Positions 18,513 through 30,900 of a stretch of DNA of 64,000 nucleotides are shown here, piece by piece. Position 1 is the stretch's first letter. Every line of letters starts with the position of its first letter. Origin of the DNA: Blattabacterium cuenoti (GTDB lineage Bacteria; Bacteroidota; Bacteroidia; Flavobacteriales; Blattabacteriaceae); assembly GCF_014251995.1 (NCBI RefSeq), contig NZ_CP059205.1:434001-498000 (forward strand). The letters are read 5' to 3'. The translations under genes were made by a program, and so were the position numbers. Under the pieces are notes generated by a model. It was not told where the DNA came from, did no database searches, and saw only the letters and a list, made by a program, of their open reading frames with translations.

Positions 18513-19595
18513 ATGGCAGGAAATATTTTTGGTAATTTGTTCAGAGTTAGTACTTTTGGAGAGAGTCATGGAATGGCTTTAGGAGGGATTATAGATGGGT
18601 GTCCTGCTGGTTTAGAACTAAATTTAGAAGAAATTCAATATGAATTGAATCGTAGAAAACCAGGTCAATCATCTATAGTTACTTCTAGAAACGAACCTGA
18701 CAGAGTTAATTTTTTATCAGGAATTTTTGAAAATAAAACAACAGGAACTCCAATAGGTTTTATTATTTATAATAAAGACCATAAATCAGATGATTACAAA
18801 CATATAAAAAATACTTATCGTCCATCTCATTCAGATTTTACATATGAAAATAAATATGGAATTAGAGATTATAGAGGTGGAGGACGTTCTTCTGCTAGAG
18901 AAACAATATGCAGAGTAGTAGCTGGATCCGTTGCTAAGCAATTAATAAAAGGTATAAAAATTATATCTTATGTTTCATCTGTAGGAAATATATCAATTAA
19001 TAAATCTTATCAAGAGTTAGATTTATCAAGAGAATCTATAGAAAAATATCCTATAAGGTGTCCTGATTCATTAGTTGCGGAAAAAATGATATCTAAAATT
19101 AAGGAAATAAAAAATAAAGGAGATACAATAGGAGGAACTATTACTTGTGTAGTAAAAAATGCACCCGTAGGCATAGGAGAACCTGTTTTCGATAAGTTAC
19201 ATGCTGAACTTGGAAAAGCAATGCTTTCAATCAATGCAGTTAAAGGATTTGAATACGGAAGTGGTTTTTATGGAACTAAATTAACTGGAACTCAACACAA
19301 TGATTTATTTAATAAAGATGGTAAAACTAAAACAAATTTTTCTGGAGGAATACAAGGAGGAATCTCAAATGGAATGGATATTTATTTTAAAATAGCTTTT
19401 AAACCTGTAGCTACAATAATGAAAAAACAAAAAACTATAGATAAATGTGGAAATTCTATTCTTTTAGAAGGAAAAGGAAGACATGATCCCTGTGTTTTAC
19501 CACGTGCAATTCCTATAGTAGAGTCAATGACTGCTTTAGTTTTAGCTGATTTTTGGATGTATAAAAATCTTTCCAAAATAAAAAATATGTTATAA
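18513..19595 (+). CDS. aroC: Chorismate synthase
   Basis: A 360-residue enzyme that makes chorismate from EPSP using reduced FMN. It has the three family signatures: [19 protein letters not shown] near the start, the [11 protein letters not shown] stretch around residue 127, and [16 protein letters not shown] near residue 325. Chorismate supplies aromatic amino acids, folate and, through menF in this window, menaquinone. It is read just after deaD and before miaA with short gaps, so the three are probably one transcript. Confidence 0.97.
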   Translation: MAGNIFGNLFRVSTFGESHGMALGGIIDGCPAGLELNLEEIQYELNRRKPGQSSIVTSRNEPDRVNFLSGIFENKTTGTPIGFIIYNKDHKSDDYKHIKNTYRPSHSDFTYENKYGIRDYRGGGRSSARETICRVVAGSVAKQLIKGIKIISYVSSVGNISINKSYQELDLSRESIEKYPIRCPDSLVAEKMISKIKEIKNKGDTIGGTITCVVKNAPVGIGEPVFDKLHAELGKAMLSINAVKGFEYGSGFYGTKLTGTQHNDLFNKDGKTKTNFSGGIQGGISNGMDIYFKIAFKPVATIMKKQKTIDKCGNSILLEGKGRHDPCVLPRAIPIVESMTALVLADFWMYKNLSKIKNML

Positions 19596-19614
19596 AAATT
19601 TACAAAGTATAAAA

Positions 19615-20565
19615 TTGAATCAAAAGTTTATTGTTTTTATTTTAGGACCAACATGTGTTGGAAAAACTTATATATCTCTGTATTTAGCTGAAAAACTAAA
19701 AACTGAAATTTTGTCTTCTGATTCCAGACAATTTTATAAAGAATTAAAAATAGGAACTTCTATGCCTACAGAATTAGATCTTTCTAAGATACAACATCAT
19801 TTTATAGGACATATTAGTATTCACGATATTTATAATGCTAAACTTTTTGAGAAAGATTGTCTGAAAAAAATTAATGAATTATTCGTAAAGTACCCCATTT
19901 TAATTATGGTTGGAGGATCTGGATTATATGAAAAAGCTATAACAGAAGGATTAGACAATTTTCCAGAAATAGATTTAAATATTAGAAATAACTTAATTTT
20001 TAATTTTAAAAAAAGAGGAATATCTTTTCTTCAAGAAGAATTCAAAAAGTTAAAAGTTAATAATAAAAATAAATCTATAATAGACATTAATAATCCAAGA
20101 CGTTTACTACGATACTTAGAAATTGTAAAATCTACAGGATATACTCCTTCAGTTTTTTTCAAAAAAGAATCAAAGAAAAGAAATTTCTCAATTTTTAAAA
20201 TTGGATTAATTCTCCCTAGATATGAAATCTATTCTAGAATAAATAACAGAGTAAATAATATGATTAATAAAGGATTAATAGATGAAGCAAAACTATATTA
20301 TCCTTACAGAAATTTAAATAGTTTACAAACTATAGGTTATAAGGAGATCTTTGAATCTATTTTTCATAAAAAAGATTGTTTAAACGAAACCATAGAAAAA
20401 ATAAAGATAAATACCAGGAGATACGCAAAAAAACAATTAACTTGGTATAGAAAAGATTCTTCTGTAAAATGGTTTAATCCAAATGAAAAAGAAAAAATTT
20501 TAAGTTTTATTTTAATGAAAACTGTGGGCAATACTGGATTTGAACCAGTGACCTCCTGCTTGTAA
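19615..20565 (+). CDS. miaA: MiaA, tRNA dimethylallyltransferase (TTG start; 3' end runs into antisense tRNA-Val)
   Basis: A 316-residue enzyme that prenylates A37 of tRNAs. P-loop GPTCVGKT (about residues 11-18), then SSDSRQFYKELKIGTS, IMVGGSGLYEKAI, NPRRLLRYLEI and the C-terminal RRYAKKQLTWYRKD. There is no ATG; TTG 19615 or the ATA six bases before it must serve. The native C-terminus should end soon after KWFNP, but no stop occurs until inside the oppositely oriented tRNA-Val gene, adding a tail that ends GFEPVTSCL, a well-known antisense-tRNA peptide. MiaB acts next in the same modification. Confidence 0.92.
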   Translation: MNQKFIVFILGPTCVGKTYISLYLAEKLKTEILSSDSRQFYKELKIGTSMPTELDLSKIQHHFIGHISIHDIYNAKLFEKDCLKKINELFVKYPILIMVGGSGLYEKAITEGLDNFPEIDLNIRNNLIFNFKKRGISFLQEEFKKLKVNNKNKSIIDINNPRRLLRYLEIVKSTGYTPSVFFKKESKKRNFSIFKIGLILPRYEIYSRINNRVNNMINKGLIDEAKLYYPYRNLNSLQTIGYKEIFESIFHKKDCLNETIEKIKINTRRYAKKQLTWYRKDSSVKWFNPNEKEKILSFILMKTVGNTGFEPVTSCL

Positions 20566-20600
20566 AACAGATGCTCTAAACCAAACTGAGCTAATTGCCC
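20525..20600 (-). tRNA. tRNA-Val (TAC)
   Basis: On the minus strand this folds as a 76-base cloverleaf: acceptor GGGCAAT with ATTGCCC plus A73, D arm with AGCTCAG, anticodon loop TTTACAA (anticodon TAC, valine) and T arm GGTTCAAATCC. CCA is not encoded. The last 41 bases of miaA overlap it on the other strand. Confidence 0.95.
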
Positions 20601-20652
20601 TTATTTAATTTATTATAATAATAAAATCATTCATCAAATGTAATAAAAATAT

Positions 20653-21936
20653 TTATAATATTAGAATTTCAGAGACGATAAATGTGCTTCCACTTACTAA
20701 TATTAAATCATCTTTTTTAGCTTTTTTTTTAGCACATAAAAAAGCATTTTTTGCAGAATGAAAAAATTTTATTTTATTACGATCTTGATATTGACATGTT
20801 TTATTAACTAATATTTTTAAATCATAAATAGATAGTTTTCTATCAATTTTAGGTTGACAAAAATAATAAAAAGATTCAGTAGGAAAGTGTTTTAATAAAT
20901 TATCCACCTTTTTATCTTTAACAAATCCCAAAATTAAATGTAATTCATTATAAAATTCTTTTTTTAACTGATGATTAATCATAAGTACTCCTTCTTCATT
21001 ATGAGCTATATCACAAATAATTTTTGGACAATTTTTTTGTAATATTTGCCAACGTCCCTTAAAATTTGTATTTCTTACTACATTTTTTAATCCTTTTTTT
21101 ATAGACTGATTAGATATAGTTATGTTTTTTCTATAATGTAAAATATTTACAATTCTTAATACAAGACTTCGATTTAAATTTTGATAACTGACTTTTTCAA
21201 AAGGAATTTTATATTCTACATTTTCTTCTTTTTTTAAAGAGAAATAAATTGGAGAGTTTTTTTTCAAAGCTTTCTGTATAAAAATAAATTGTACACTTTT
21301 CGGAATTTTTCTTCCTATTATTACTGATACGTTTTTTTTAATTATTCCTGCTTTTTCTGAAGCAATTTCTAATTCGCTTTCTCCAAGCAATTGTGTATGA
21401 TCTATACTAACATTTGTTATTACAGATATTTCTGGAAAAATTAAATTTGTCGAATCCAATCTTCCTCCCATTCCAACTTCAATAATTGCTATATCAACTT
21501 TTATTTCTTTAAAATATTGAAAAGCTAAAGCTGTATTCATTTCGAAAAATGAAATTTTTTCTTTTTCTATAAATTCTTTATTCTTTTTGATAAAAGAAAC
21601 AATAAAATCTTTTTCTATCAAATTACCATTGCAAGTTATTCTTTCTCTAAAATCTATTAAATGAGGAGAAGTAAATAGTCCAATTTTATATTTTTCTTCT
21701 TGCAAAATAGAAGATAACATATGAACTGTAGATCCTTTTCCATTGGTGCCGCCTACATGTATACTTTTAAAAAAAATCTGAGGATTCCCTAAACGGGAAC
21801 AAAAGTTTTTTATTCTTTTTAAACCTGGTTTGTATGATTTTATTCCTGATGTTTGATAAACTGGAATACGATTTAAAATCCATCTAACGGTTTCTAAATA
21901 ATTCAAATTACAATTATTAAAATAACATAAAAACAA
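20653..21936 (-). CDS. folC: FolC, folylpolyglutamate synthase / dihydrofolate synthase
   Basis: A 427-residue Mur-ligase-family enzyme. The ATP site is VGGTNGKGSTVHMLSSIL, the second conserved block EVGMGGRLDSTN, and then ISIDHTQLLG and CDIAHNEEG, all diagnostic for FolC. It adds glutamate to dihydropteroate or folates. It is divergent from glnS, with a gap of only about 64 bases. Folate links it to gcvT in this window. Confidence 0.94.
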   Translation of the reverse strand: MFLCYFNNCNLNYLETVRWILNRIPVYQTSGIKSYKPGLKRIKNFCSRLGNPQIFFKSIHVGGTNGKGSTVHMLSSILQEEKYKIGLFTSPHLIDFRERITCNGNLIEKDFIVSFIKKNKEFIEKEKISFFEMNTALAFQYFKEIKVDIAIIEVGMGGRLDSTNLIFPEISVITNVSIDHTQLLGESELEIASEKAGIIKKNVSVIIGRKIPKSVQFIFIQKALKKNSPIYFSLKKEENVEYKIPFEKVSYQNLNRSLVLRIVNILHYRKNITISNQSIKKGLKNVVRNTNFKGRWQILQKNCPKIICDIAHNEEGVLMINHQLKKEFYNELHLILGFVKDKKVDNLLKHFPTESFYYFCQPKIDRKLSIYDLKILVNKTCQYQDRNKIKFFHSAKNAFLCAKKKAKKDDLILVSGSTFIVSEILIL

Positions 21937-22000
21937 AAGTATATTTTTTTAAAAAATTAATTATATTCGCATTATAATTGATCTTTAATTATTATTTAAA

Positions 22001-23665
22001 ATAAAATCAAATTTACATTTTATTGAAAGAATTATAGAAAAGGATATAGAAAATGGATTTCCTATTGAAAAAATTAAATTTCGTTTTCCTCCTGAACCAA
22101 ATGGTTACCTCCATATTGGACATGTAAAAGCTATTTTTCTAAATTTCGAATTAGGTAAAAAATATAAATCCCCAGTTTATCTAAGATTTGATGATACTAA
22201 TCCTATAGGAGAAAGTAAAACATATATAGAATCCATAAAAAAAGATATCCTTTTTCTAGGATTTAAATGGGATATAGAAAGTTATGCATCGGATTATTTT
22301 CAAAAACTTTATGAATGGTCTTTAAAATTAATTAAAGAAAATAAAGCTTATGTTGATGAGCAATCTCAAGAAATCATACAATTCCAAAGAAAAAATCCTT
22401 TTGAATCTGGAATTAATAGTTTTTATAGAAATAGACCTGTAGATGAAAATCTATATCTCTTTGAAAGAATGAAAAATGGTTTTCTTGAAGAAGGATCTTG
22501 TGTATTAAGAGCTAAAATTAATATGAGTTCATCCAATATGAACATGAGGGATCCTATTATGTATAGAATTTTGAAAAGAAAACATCACAGATGTGGACTA
22601 CAATGGTGCATATATCCAACTTATGATTGGACACATGGACAATGTGATTACATTGAGCAAATATCACATTCTTTATGTTCATTGGAATTTGAAAACAAAC
22701 GTCCATTATATAATTGGTATATAAATCAAATTCACAAATCAAAAAAAATATCAAAAAAAATAATTCCCAAACAAATAGAATTTTCGAGGCTAAATTTAAG
22801 TCATACTATAACTAGTAAAAGGAAAATTCAATGTTTAATTGAAAAAAAAATTATCCAATCGTGGGATGATCCACGTATATTAACTATATCTGGATTACGT
22901 CGCAAAGGATACACTTCAACTTCTTTAAAAAATTTTGTTCATAACGTAGGAATTACAAAAAGAAATAATATTATTGATATATCTTTTCTAGAATTTTGGA
23001 TTAGAAATCATTTAAATAAAATAGCACCTAGAGTTATGGTAGTACTTAATCCAGTAAAATTAGTAATTGATAATTATTCAATGAACACTACTGAATGGGT
23101 TGAATCCGAAAATAATCCAGAAAATATAAATTTTGGAAAAAGAAAAATCCCATTTTCAAAATATATCTATATTGAAAAAGATGATTTTTTAGAAAAAGAA
23201 GAAAGAAATTTTTTTCGACTTAGTATTGGAAAAGAAGTAAGACTTAAAAATGCTTATATCATAAAAGCTCACTCAGTTATCAAAAATTGCAAAGGAGAAA
23301 TTAAAGAGATTCATTGCACTTATGATTCAAAAAGTAAGTCCGGAAAAAATAAAAAAACAGAAACAAAAAAAAGGATAAAAAGTACTTTACACTGGGTTTC
23401 TGTAAAACATTCTTTTCCTGTAGAAATTAATTTATATAATTATCTTTTTTTGAAAAGAAATCCAAACTTGGATTTTTCTACATGTATAAATGTAAAATCA
23501 AAAAATAAAATTATAGGTTATGCGGAACCTTATTTAAAAAGAGCAAAAGAAGGAGAACATTTTCAATTCCAAAGAATTGGATATTTTTATACAGAAAAAA
23601 TTTCTTTCGAAAAAATAATTTTTAATCAAACAGTTTCAATAAAGAATAAATGGAAAAATAAATAA
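22001..23665 (+). CDS. glnS: Glutaminyl-tRNA synthetase, no ATG/GTG/TTG at the N-terminus (probable ATA start)
   Basis: About 554 residues, the normal GlnRS length, if read from 22001. The class I signature PPEPNGYLHIGH (from 22083), LRFDDTNP and the KMSKS-like TSKRK are all present in one frame. The first ATG in that frame is at 22469, far inside the catalytic domain, so it cannot be the start. Upstream of 22025 the frame is open back to a stop at 21986-21988 and contains ATAAAATCAAATTTACAT; the encoded KSNLHFIERIIEKD aligns with the usual GlnRS N-terminus, which makes ATA 22001 the best candidate. It charges tRNA-Gln in the cytoplasm. It converges with rpoC, 18 bases apart. Confidence 0.9.
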   Translation: MKSNLHFIERIIEKDIENGFPIEKIKFRFPPEPNGYLHIGHVKAIFLNFELGKKYKSPVYLRFDDTNPIGESKTYIESIKKDILFLGFKWDIESYASDYFQKLYEWSLKLIKENKAYVDEQSQEIIQFQRKNPFESGINSFYRNRPVDENLYLFERMKNGFLEEGSCVLRAKINMSSSNMNMRDPIMYRILKRKHHRCGLQWCIYPTYDWTHGQCDYIEQISHSLCSLEFENKRPLYNWYINQIHKSKKISKKIIPKQIEFSRLNLSHTITSKRKIQCLIEKKIIQSWDDPRILTISGLRRKGYTSTSLKNFVHNVGITKRNNIIDISFLEFWIRNHLNKIAPRVMVVLNPVKLVIDNYSMNTTEWVESENNPENINFGKRKIPFSKYIYIEKDDFLEKEERNFFRLSIGKEVRLKNAYIIKAHSVIKNCKGEIKEIHCTYDSKSKSGKNKKTETKKRIKSTLHWVSVKHSFPVEINLYNYLFLKRNPNLDFSTCINVKSKNKIIGYAEPYLKRAKEGEHFQFQRIGYFYTEKISFEKIIFNQTVSIKNKWKNK

Positions 23666-23683
23666 ATTAAATTAATTATAATT

Positions 23684-26600
23684 TCATTTCATGATTTTTG
23701 GTTTTTGAATTTTTTCATATTCTCTTAATCCAGTTCCTGCAGGAATTTTATGACCTACTATTACATTTTCTTTTAATCCGTACAAATAATCTGTTTTACT
23801 ACTTATTGCAGCTTCACTTAAAACTTTTGTTGTTTCCTGAAATGAAGCTGCAGATATGAAAGATTTCGTTTGTAAAGCCGCTCTTGTTATTCCTTGCAAT
23901 ATAGGTCTAGCTGTAGCCGGAATTGCATTTCTAGTTTTTATTAATTTTTTATTCTTATATTTTAAGATAGCATTTTCATTCCTTAAATCTCTACAACTAA
24001 TTACATCCCCATTTTTAAAATTATCGGATTCTCCAAAATCTTCAACTACTTTCATTGTATATATTCTATCATTTTCTTCTATAAAATCATCTTTATACTC
24101 TATACTTCCTTCCAAAAATTTGGTATCTCCTACGTCTATAACTTCTACTTTTCTCATCATCTGTAAAACAATAACTTCAAAATGTTTATCATTAATTTTT
24201 ACTCCTTGTAAACGATAAACTTCTTGTATCTCTTTAACTAAATATTCTTGAACAGCTCTAGGACCTTTAATATTTAAAATATCATTAGGAGTTACAGCTC
24301 CATCTGATAAAGGCATTCCTGCTTTTACATAATCATTTTCCTGAACAAGAATTTGATTAGATAATTTTACAAGATATTTTCTAATTTCTCCTGTTTTAGA
24401 TTCCACAATAATTTCTCTGTTTCCTCTTTTAATTTTTCCATGACTAACTATTCCATCCATTTCAGAAACTACGGCTGGATTAGAAGGATTTCGTGCTTCA
24501 AACAATTCAGATAATCGAGGTAAACCTCCTGTAATATCTCCAGACTTAGCGGATTTTCTAGGAACTTTTACTAAAATTTTTCCTATATCAATTTTTTCTT
24601 CATCTTCTACCATTAAATGGGCTCCTACTGGAAGATTATATACTTTTAATTCTTTCTTTTGGTCGTCCAATATTTTTAATGCTGGAACTAAATTTTTATT
24701 TCTTACTTCTGTAATTACTTTTTCTTGAAATCCAGTTTGTTCATCTATTTCTATTTGAAAAGTGATTCCTTCTTCTAAATGCTGATAAGATATAATTCCT
24801 GAAAATTCCGCAATAATAACTGCATTATATAAATCCCATTTACAAATTACATCACCTACTTTCAACATATCTCCATGTTTAACATATAAAGATGATCCAT
24901 AAGGTATATTGTTTACCATTAGAACAGATGATTTTTTCTCATCAAAAAGTTTCATTTCTGTAGATCTAGAAACTACTATTCCTATTTCTTTAGAATCTTT
25001 TTTTACCTTTACAAATTTTAAATCTTCTAATTCTATAATTCCATTATATTTAGATACTATTTGTGAGGATTCAGTTACATTTCCTGCCGTTCCTCCAACG
25101 TGAAAAGTACGTAATGTTAATTGAGTACCAGGTTCTCCAATAGATTGTGCCGCGATAACCCCAACAGCTTCACCTTTTTGTACTATTTTTCCTGTAGATA
25201 AATTACGTCCATAACATTTAGAACAAATCCCCATTTTTGCTTCACAAGTCAGAGGAGATCTAACTTCCACTGTTTTTATTCCAGATTCATCAATGGTTTT
25301 TGCAAATCTTTCATCAATCATTTCACCAGAAGATATTATTAATTGATTATTTTTTGGATTATAAACATTGTTTAATGATACACGACCTAATATTTTATCA
25401 AATAAAGTTTCTACTATTTCTTCATTTTTTTTCAATGCCGATACTTCTAATCCTCTTAAAGTGTTACAATCTTCCATTCTTATTATTACGTCTTGAGCTG
25501 CATCAACTAAACGTCTTGTTAAATATCCGGCATCTGCTGTTTTTAATGCAGTGTCAGCTAATCCTTTACGCGCTCCATGAGTAGATATAAAATATTCTAA
25601 AATAGACAATCCTTCTCTAAAATTAGATAAAATTGGATTTTCAATAATTTCTCCTCCAGAAGAACCAGCTTTTTGGGGTTTTGCCATTAATCCACGCATT
25701 CCAGAAAGCTGTCTTATTTGTTCTTTAGATCCTCTTGCTCCAGAATCTAACATCATATAAACAGGATTGAATCCTTGCCTATCTTCTCTCATATACTTCA
25801 TTACTTTTTCTGTTAACATAGAATTAGTATTTGTCCATATATCAATAATTTGATTATAACGTTCATTATTCGTAATTAATCCCATGTTATAGTTTGTTTT
25901 AACATTATCTACCTGTTGAATAGCATTATTTACCATATCTTTCTTATTATTAGGAATTATAATATCTCCTAATCCAAAAGATAATCCTCCTTTAAATGCG
26001 TTGTAAAAACCTAATTCTTTAATATCATCTAAAAAGTTAGAAGTAGTTGGAACATCTGTAAGATGTAGTATTTTACTGATAATTTCTCTTAATGATTTTT
26101 TTGTAAGAGATTCATTAATAAATCCTACTTTTTTTGGAACTACTTGATTAAATAAAACTCTTCCTACAGTAGTTTCTACTATTTTTTTAACAAGTTTATT
26201 GTTTTCTTCACAACGAATATCTACTTTAACTTTAATTAAAGCATGTAAATCAACTGCTTTTTGATTATAAGCTATTTCTACTTCTTCTGGTGAATAAAAA
26301 ATAAATCCTTCCCCTTTAACTTTATTATTAATATTTGATAACAAAGGTTTTGTCATATAATATAATCCTAATACCATATCTTGAGAAGGAACTGTAATCG
26401 GAGATCCATTAGCAGGATTTAATATATTTTGAGAAGCCAACATTAAAATTTGAGCCTCCAAAATAGCTCCATACGATAATGGTAAATGAACAGCCATTTG
26501 GTCTCCATCAAAATCAGCGTTAAAAGCAGCACAAACTAAAGGATGCAATTGAATAGCTTTTCCCTCTATTAATTTTGGTTGAAAAGCTTGAATCCCTAAT

Positions 26601-27940
26601 CTATGTAAAGTGGGAGCTCTATTTAATAATACAGGATGTCCTCTTAAAACATTTTCTAAAATGTCCCAAATCATAGGATCCCTTTTGTCAATAATTTTTT
26701 TAGATGATTTTACTGTTTTTACTATTCCTCTTTCAATTAACTTACGAATTATAAATGGTTTGTAAAGTTCTGCTGCCATGTCTTTAGGGAGTCCACATTC
26801 ATGTAATTTTAAATGAGGACCAACTACAATAACCGATCTAGCTGAATAATCCACTCTTTTTCCAAGGAGATTTTGTCTAAAACGACCCTGTTTTCCTTTT
26901 AAAGCGTCTGATAAAGATTTCAAAGGACGGTTTGCTTCTGATTTTACAGCGGATATTTTTCTTGAATTATCAAATAAAGAATCTACTGCTTCTTGAAGCA
27001 TTCTTTTTTCATTTCTTAAAATTACTTCAGGAGCTTTAATTTCTATAAGTCTTTTCAAACGGTTATTTCTGATAAGTACGCGACGATATAAGTCTGTCAT
27101 GTCCGAAGCAGCATAACGCCCCCCATCTAAAGGAACTAATGGTCTCAGCTCAGGAGGAATAACGGATAATACATGGATAATCATCCAAGACGGAGATCCA
27201 CCATTTTTCTTTCCTTCTCTGAAAGATTCTACCACTTGTAAACGTTTTAAGGCTTCAATTCTTCTTTGTTTAGAAGTTTCATTATTAGCTTGATTTCTCA
27301 ATTCAAGTGATAAAGTATCTAAATTAATACGGTTTAAAAGGTCTTCTATACATTCTGCTCCCATTTTAGCAATAAATTTGTTGGGATTAGAATCTTCTAA
27401 TTGTTGATTTCCTTTTGGAAGGCTGCTTAAAACATTTAAATATTCTTCTTCTGTTAAAAAATCTCCTTTTTGGAAAGAAGTTCCATCTGGACGAAAAGAT
27501 GATCCTCCTTGAATAACAACATATCTTTCATAATAAATCATCATTTCAAGCTTCTTAGATGATAGCCCTAATAAGGATCCAATTTTATTTGGAGAAGAAC
27601 GAAAACACCAAATATGAACAACAGGAACTACAAGACTAATATGCCCCATACGTTCTCTTCTTACTTTTTTTTCTGTTACTTCAACTCCACATCGGTCACA
27701 TATGATACCCTTATAACGAATTCTTTTATATTTTCCACATGCACACTCATAATCTTTTACCGGTCCAAATATTCTTTCACAGAAAAGACCATCTCTTTCT
27801 GGTTTATGAGTACGATAGTTTATAGTTTCTGGTTTCAAAACTTCTCCATGAGATTCTTTTAATATAACTTCTGGAGAAGCTAACCTAATAGTTATTTTAT
27901 TAAATTTTTTATTTTTTTTTCTATTTATTATTGTTGACAT
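23684..27940 (-). CDS. rpoC: RNA polymerase beta' subunit
   Basis: A full-length 1418-residue beta' subunit. Seen in order: N-terminal zinc site ([22 protein letters not shown], cysteines C-x-C...C-x2-C), active-site [15 protein letters not shown], trigger-loop region, and the second zinc cysteines ([16 protein letters not shown]). It forms the catalytic centre with RpoB, whose gene ends 15 bases upstream. Its codon-sense strand is rich in A. This polymerase would be the agent of any poly(A) slippage proposed elsewhere in the window. Confidence 0.99.
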   Translation of the reverse strand: MSTIINRKKNKKFNKITIRLASPEVILKESHGEVLKPETINYRTHKPERDGLFCERIFGPVKDYECACGKYKRIRYKGIICDRCGVEVTEKKVRRERMGHISLVVPVVHIWCFRSSPNKIGSLLGLSSKKLEMMIYYERYVVIQGGSSFRPDGTSFQKGDFLTEEEYLNVLSSLPKGNQQLEDSNPNKFIAKMGAECIEDLLNRINLDTLSLELRNQANNETSKQRRIEALKRLQVVESFREGKKNGGSPSWMIIHVLSVIPPELRPLVPLDGGRYAASDMTDLYRRVLIRNNRLKRLIEIKAPEVILRNEKRMLQEAVDSLFDNSRKISAVKSEANRPLKSLSDALKGKQGRFRQNLLGKRVDYSARSVIVVGPHLKLHECGLPKDMAAELYKPFIIRKLIERGIVKTVKSSKKIIDKRDPMIWDILENVLRGHPVLLNRAPTLHRLGIQAFQPKLIEGKAIQLHPLVCAAFNADFDGDQMAVHLPLSYGAILEAQILMLASQNILNPANGSPITVPSQDMVLGLYYMTKPLLSNINNKVKGEGFIFYSPEEVEIAYNQKAVDLHALIKVKVDIRCEENNKLVKKIVETTVGRVLFNQVVPKKVGFINESLTKKSLREIISKILHLTDVPTTSNFLDDIKELGFYNAFKGGLSFGLGDIIIPNNKKDMVNNAIQQVDNVKTNYNMGLITNNERYNQIIDIWTNTNSMLTEKVMKYMREDRQGFNPVYMMLDSGARGSKEQIRQLSGMRGLMAKPQKAGSSGGEIIENPILSNFREGLSILEYFISTHGARKGLADTALKTADAGYLTRRLVDAAQDVIIRMEDCNTLRGLEVSALKKNEEIVETLFDKILGRVSLNNVYNPKNNQLIISSGEMIDERFAKTIDESGIKTVEVRSPLTCEAKMGICSKCYGRNLSTGKIVQKGEAVGVIAAQSIGEPGTQLTLRTFHVGGTAGNVTESSQIVSKYNGIIELEDLKFVKVKKDSKEIGIVVSRSTEMKLFDEKKSSVLMVNNIPYGSSLYVKHGDMLKVGDVICKWDLYNAVIIAEFSGIISYQHLEEGITFQIEIDEQTGFQEKVITEVRNKNLVPALKILDDQKKELKVYNLPVGAHLMVEDEEKIDIGKILVKVPRKSAKSGDITGGLPRLSELFEARNPSNPAVVSEMDGIVSHGKIKRGNREIIVESKTGEIRKYLVKLSNQILVQENDYVKAGMPLSDGAVTPNDILNIKGPRAVQEYLVKEIQEVYRLQGVKINDKHFEVIVLQMMRKVEVIDVGDTKFLEGSIEYKDDFIEENDRIYTMKVVEDFGESDNFKNGDVISCRDLRNENAILKYKNKKLIKTRNAIPATARPILQGITRAALQTKSFISAASFQETTKVLSEAAISSKTDYLYGLKENVIVGHKIPAGTGLREYEKIQKPKIMK

Positions 27941-27955
27941 ATGATAATAATAAAA

Positions 27956-30900
27956 TCACTCTTCTAAACGAATATCTAATCCTAATCCCTTTAATTCATA
28001 ACAAAGAACATTAAAAGATTCTGGATTGTTAGGTTCAGGCATTAACTCTCCTTTTACTATTGATTCATAGGTTTTAGCCCTTCCTACTACATCATCTGAT
28101 TTAACAGTTAGTATTTCACGTAAAATATTGGATGCTCCAAATGCTTCCAAAGCCCATACTTCCATCTCTCCAAAACGTTGTCCTCCAAATTGGGCTTTAC
28201 CACCTAAAGGTTGTTGCGTAATTAAAGAGTATGGCCCTATTGAACGAGAATGCATTTTGTCATCAACCATATGACCTAATTTCAACATATATATAACTCC
28301 AACAGTAGCTGGTTGATCAAATCTTTCTCCAGTTCCTCCATCAAATAAATAAGTAGTTCCAAAACGAGGAATATTTGCTTTATCTGTATATTCACAAATT
28401 TGATCTATAGTAGCTCCATCAAATATAGGTGTTGAAAATTTTACATTTAATTTTTGTCCAGCCCATCCCAAAACGGTTTCATATATTTGTCCTATGTTCA
28501 TTCTAGATGGAACTCCTAATGGATTCAATACAATATCAACTGGGCTCCCATCTTCTAAAAATGGCATATCTTCTTCTCTAAGTATACGAGCGACCACTCC
28601 TTTATTTCCATGTCTTCCTGCCATTTTATCTCCTACTTTCAATTTTCTTTTTTTAGCAATATATACTTTTGCCATTTTTATAATTCCTGAAGGAAGTTCA
28701 TCTCCAACTGTAATAGAAAATTTTTTATGTTTTAAAGAACTAGTCAAATTTCCAATTGCTATTTTATAATTATGAAAAATTTCAGAAACTAAATTATTAG
28801 TCAAAGAATCTTCAGTCCAATTATCAGAACGAATTCCTAAATAATCCGGTATATTATTAAGAACATCTATAGTAAATTTACTTCCTTTCTCTATTATTTT
28901 TTTATTTTTTTCATCAAAAATAGAGTTACAACATGATTTACCATTCAATACAAATAATAATTTTTTTAATAAAAAATTTTTCATATCTAAAAATTTTTTA
29001 TCATATTCTTTCTCCAAAGAATCTATTTTTATTTTATCTTGAAGCCTTGTCTTTCTATCTTTTATACTTCTTGTGAAAAGTTTAGTATCTATAACTATGC
29101 CAAATAAAGATGGCTCAGCCCTTAAAGAAGCATCTTTCACATTTCCTGCTTTATCCCCAAAGATAGCTTTTAATAACTTCTCTTCTGGAGTAGGATCTGA
29201 TTCTCCTTTTGGAGTTATTTTTCCGATTAAAATATCACCAGGTTTTACTTCCGCTCCAACTCTTATAATTCCATTTTCATCTAAATCTTTAGTAGCGTCT
29301 TCACTTACATTAGGAATATCATTGGTTAATTCTTCCATTCCTAATTTTGTATCACGAACTTCTAAAGAATATTCGTCTATATGTATGGAGGTGAACCAAT
29401 CCTTACTGACTACCTTCTCGGAAATTAAAACAGCATCTTCAAAATTATATCCATTACACGGAATAAAAGCTGCTTTTAAATTTCTTCCTAAAGCTAATTC
29501 TCCATTTTCTGTAGCATAACCTTCACATAATATTTGCCCTTTCATAATTCTCATACCTTTTTTAACAATAGGTTTTAAATTTATACATGTATTTTGATTA
29601 GTTTTTCTAAATTTTATTAAATCATAAACTACAATATTAGAATTAAAATTGACTAAAATTTCTTTATCTGTTTGATCATATTTAATAACAATTTTTTTTG
29701 CGTCAATATATTCCACAATACCATCTTTTTTTGCATTAATTAAAATTCTAGAATCTCTTGAAACTTGTTGTTCTAATCCTGTTCCAACAATGGGAGATTC
29801 TGGTTTTAATAATGGAACAGCTTGACGCATCATATTAGAGCCCATTAATGCTCTATTAGCATCATCATGTTCTAAAAAAGGTATCAAAGAAGCAGAAATA
29901 GAAGCAATTTGATTAGGTGCTACATCAATATAATCAACCTGATCTGATTTCACTATTGGAAAATCTCCATCTTCACGTGCTATTATTCTATCTGATAAAA
30001 AATTTCCATTATTATCAATAGCATTAGATTGTGCAATAATTTTCCCTTCTTCTTCTTCTGCACTTAGATATTTTATCTTGGATTTAAAATTTACTTTTTT
30101 ATTAAAAACCGTTCTATAAGGAGTTTCTACAAATCCCATTTTATTTATTTTTGCAAATACAGAAAGAGAAGATATCAGTCCTATATTTGGACCTTCTGGT
30201 GTTTCAATTGGGCATAATCTACCATAATGAGAATAATTAACATCTCTTACCTCAAAACCAGCTCTCTCCCTGGATAACCCACCAGGTCCTAAAGCAGAAA
30301 GTCTTCTTTTATGAGTTATTTCAGATAAAGGATTAGTTTGATCCATAAATTGAGATAACTGATTAGTTCCAAAAAAAGTATTTATTACAGAAGACAATGT
30401 TTTAGCGTTTATAAGATCTACAGGCATAAAAACCTCATTATCACGAACATTCATCCTTTCTCTTATAGTCCTGGACATTCTTGCCAATCCAATACTAAAT
30501 TGAGTATAAAGTTGTTCCCCTACAGTTCTAACTCGTCTATTAGATAAATGATCTATGTCATCTACTTCTTTTTTAGAATTAAATAAAGCGTTCAGATGAT
30601 TTATAATTGCAATAATATCTTCTTTTGTTAAGACTAGATGATTCGGATCTATTTTTAATCCCAGACGTTTGTTAAGCCTATATCTTCCTACAGGACCTAA
30701 ACTGTATCTAGTATCAGAAAAAAATAGTTTATCTATTACATTCCTAGCAGTTTCTTCATCCGGAGGTTCTGTATTCCTAAGTTGTCTATAAATATATTCT
30801 ACAGCTTCTTTTTCCGAATTTGTAGGATCTTTATGTAAAGTATTATAGATAATTGAATAATCCTTCTTTCTTCCTTCTTCTTTATGTAATAAAACAGTTT

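Noticed and set aside
22469-23665. glnS starting at the first ATG (398 residues)
   Set aside because: It would lack the HIGH motif and half of the catalytic domain, which are encoded in the same open frame directly upstream.
28494-28769. Plus-strand open frames within rpoB and rpoC (also at 23856, 27614, 29073)
   Set aside because: They are complements of conserved RNA polymerase coding sequence and show no family features.
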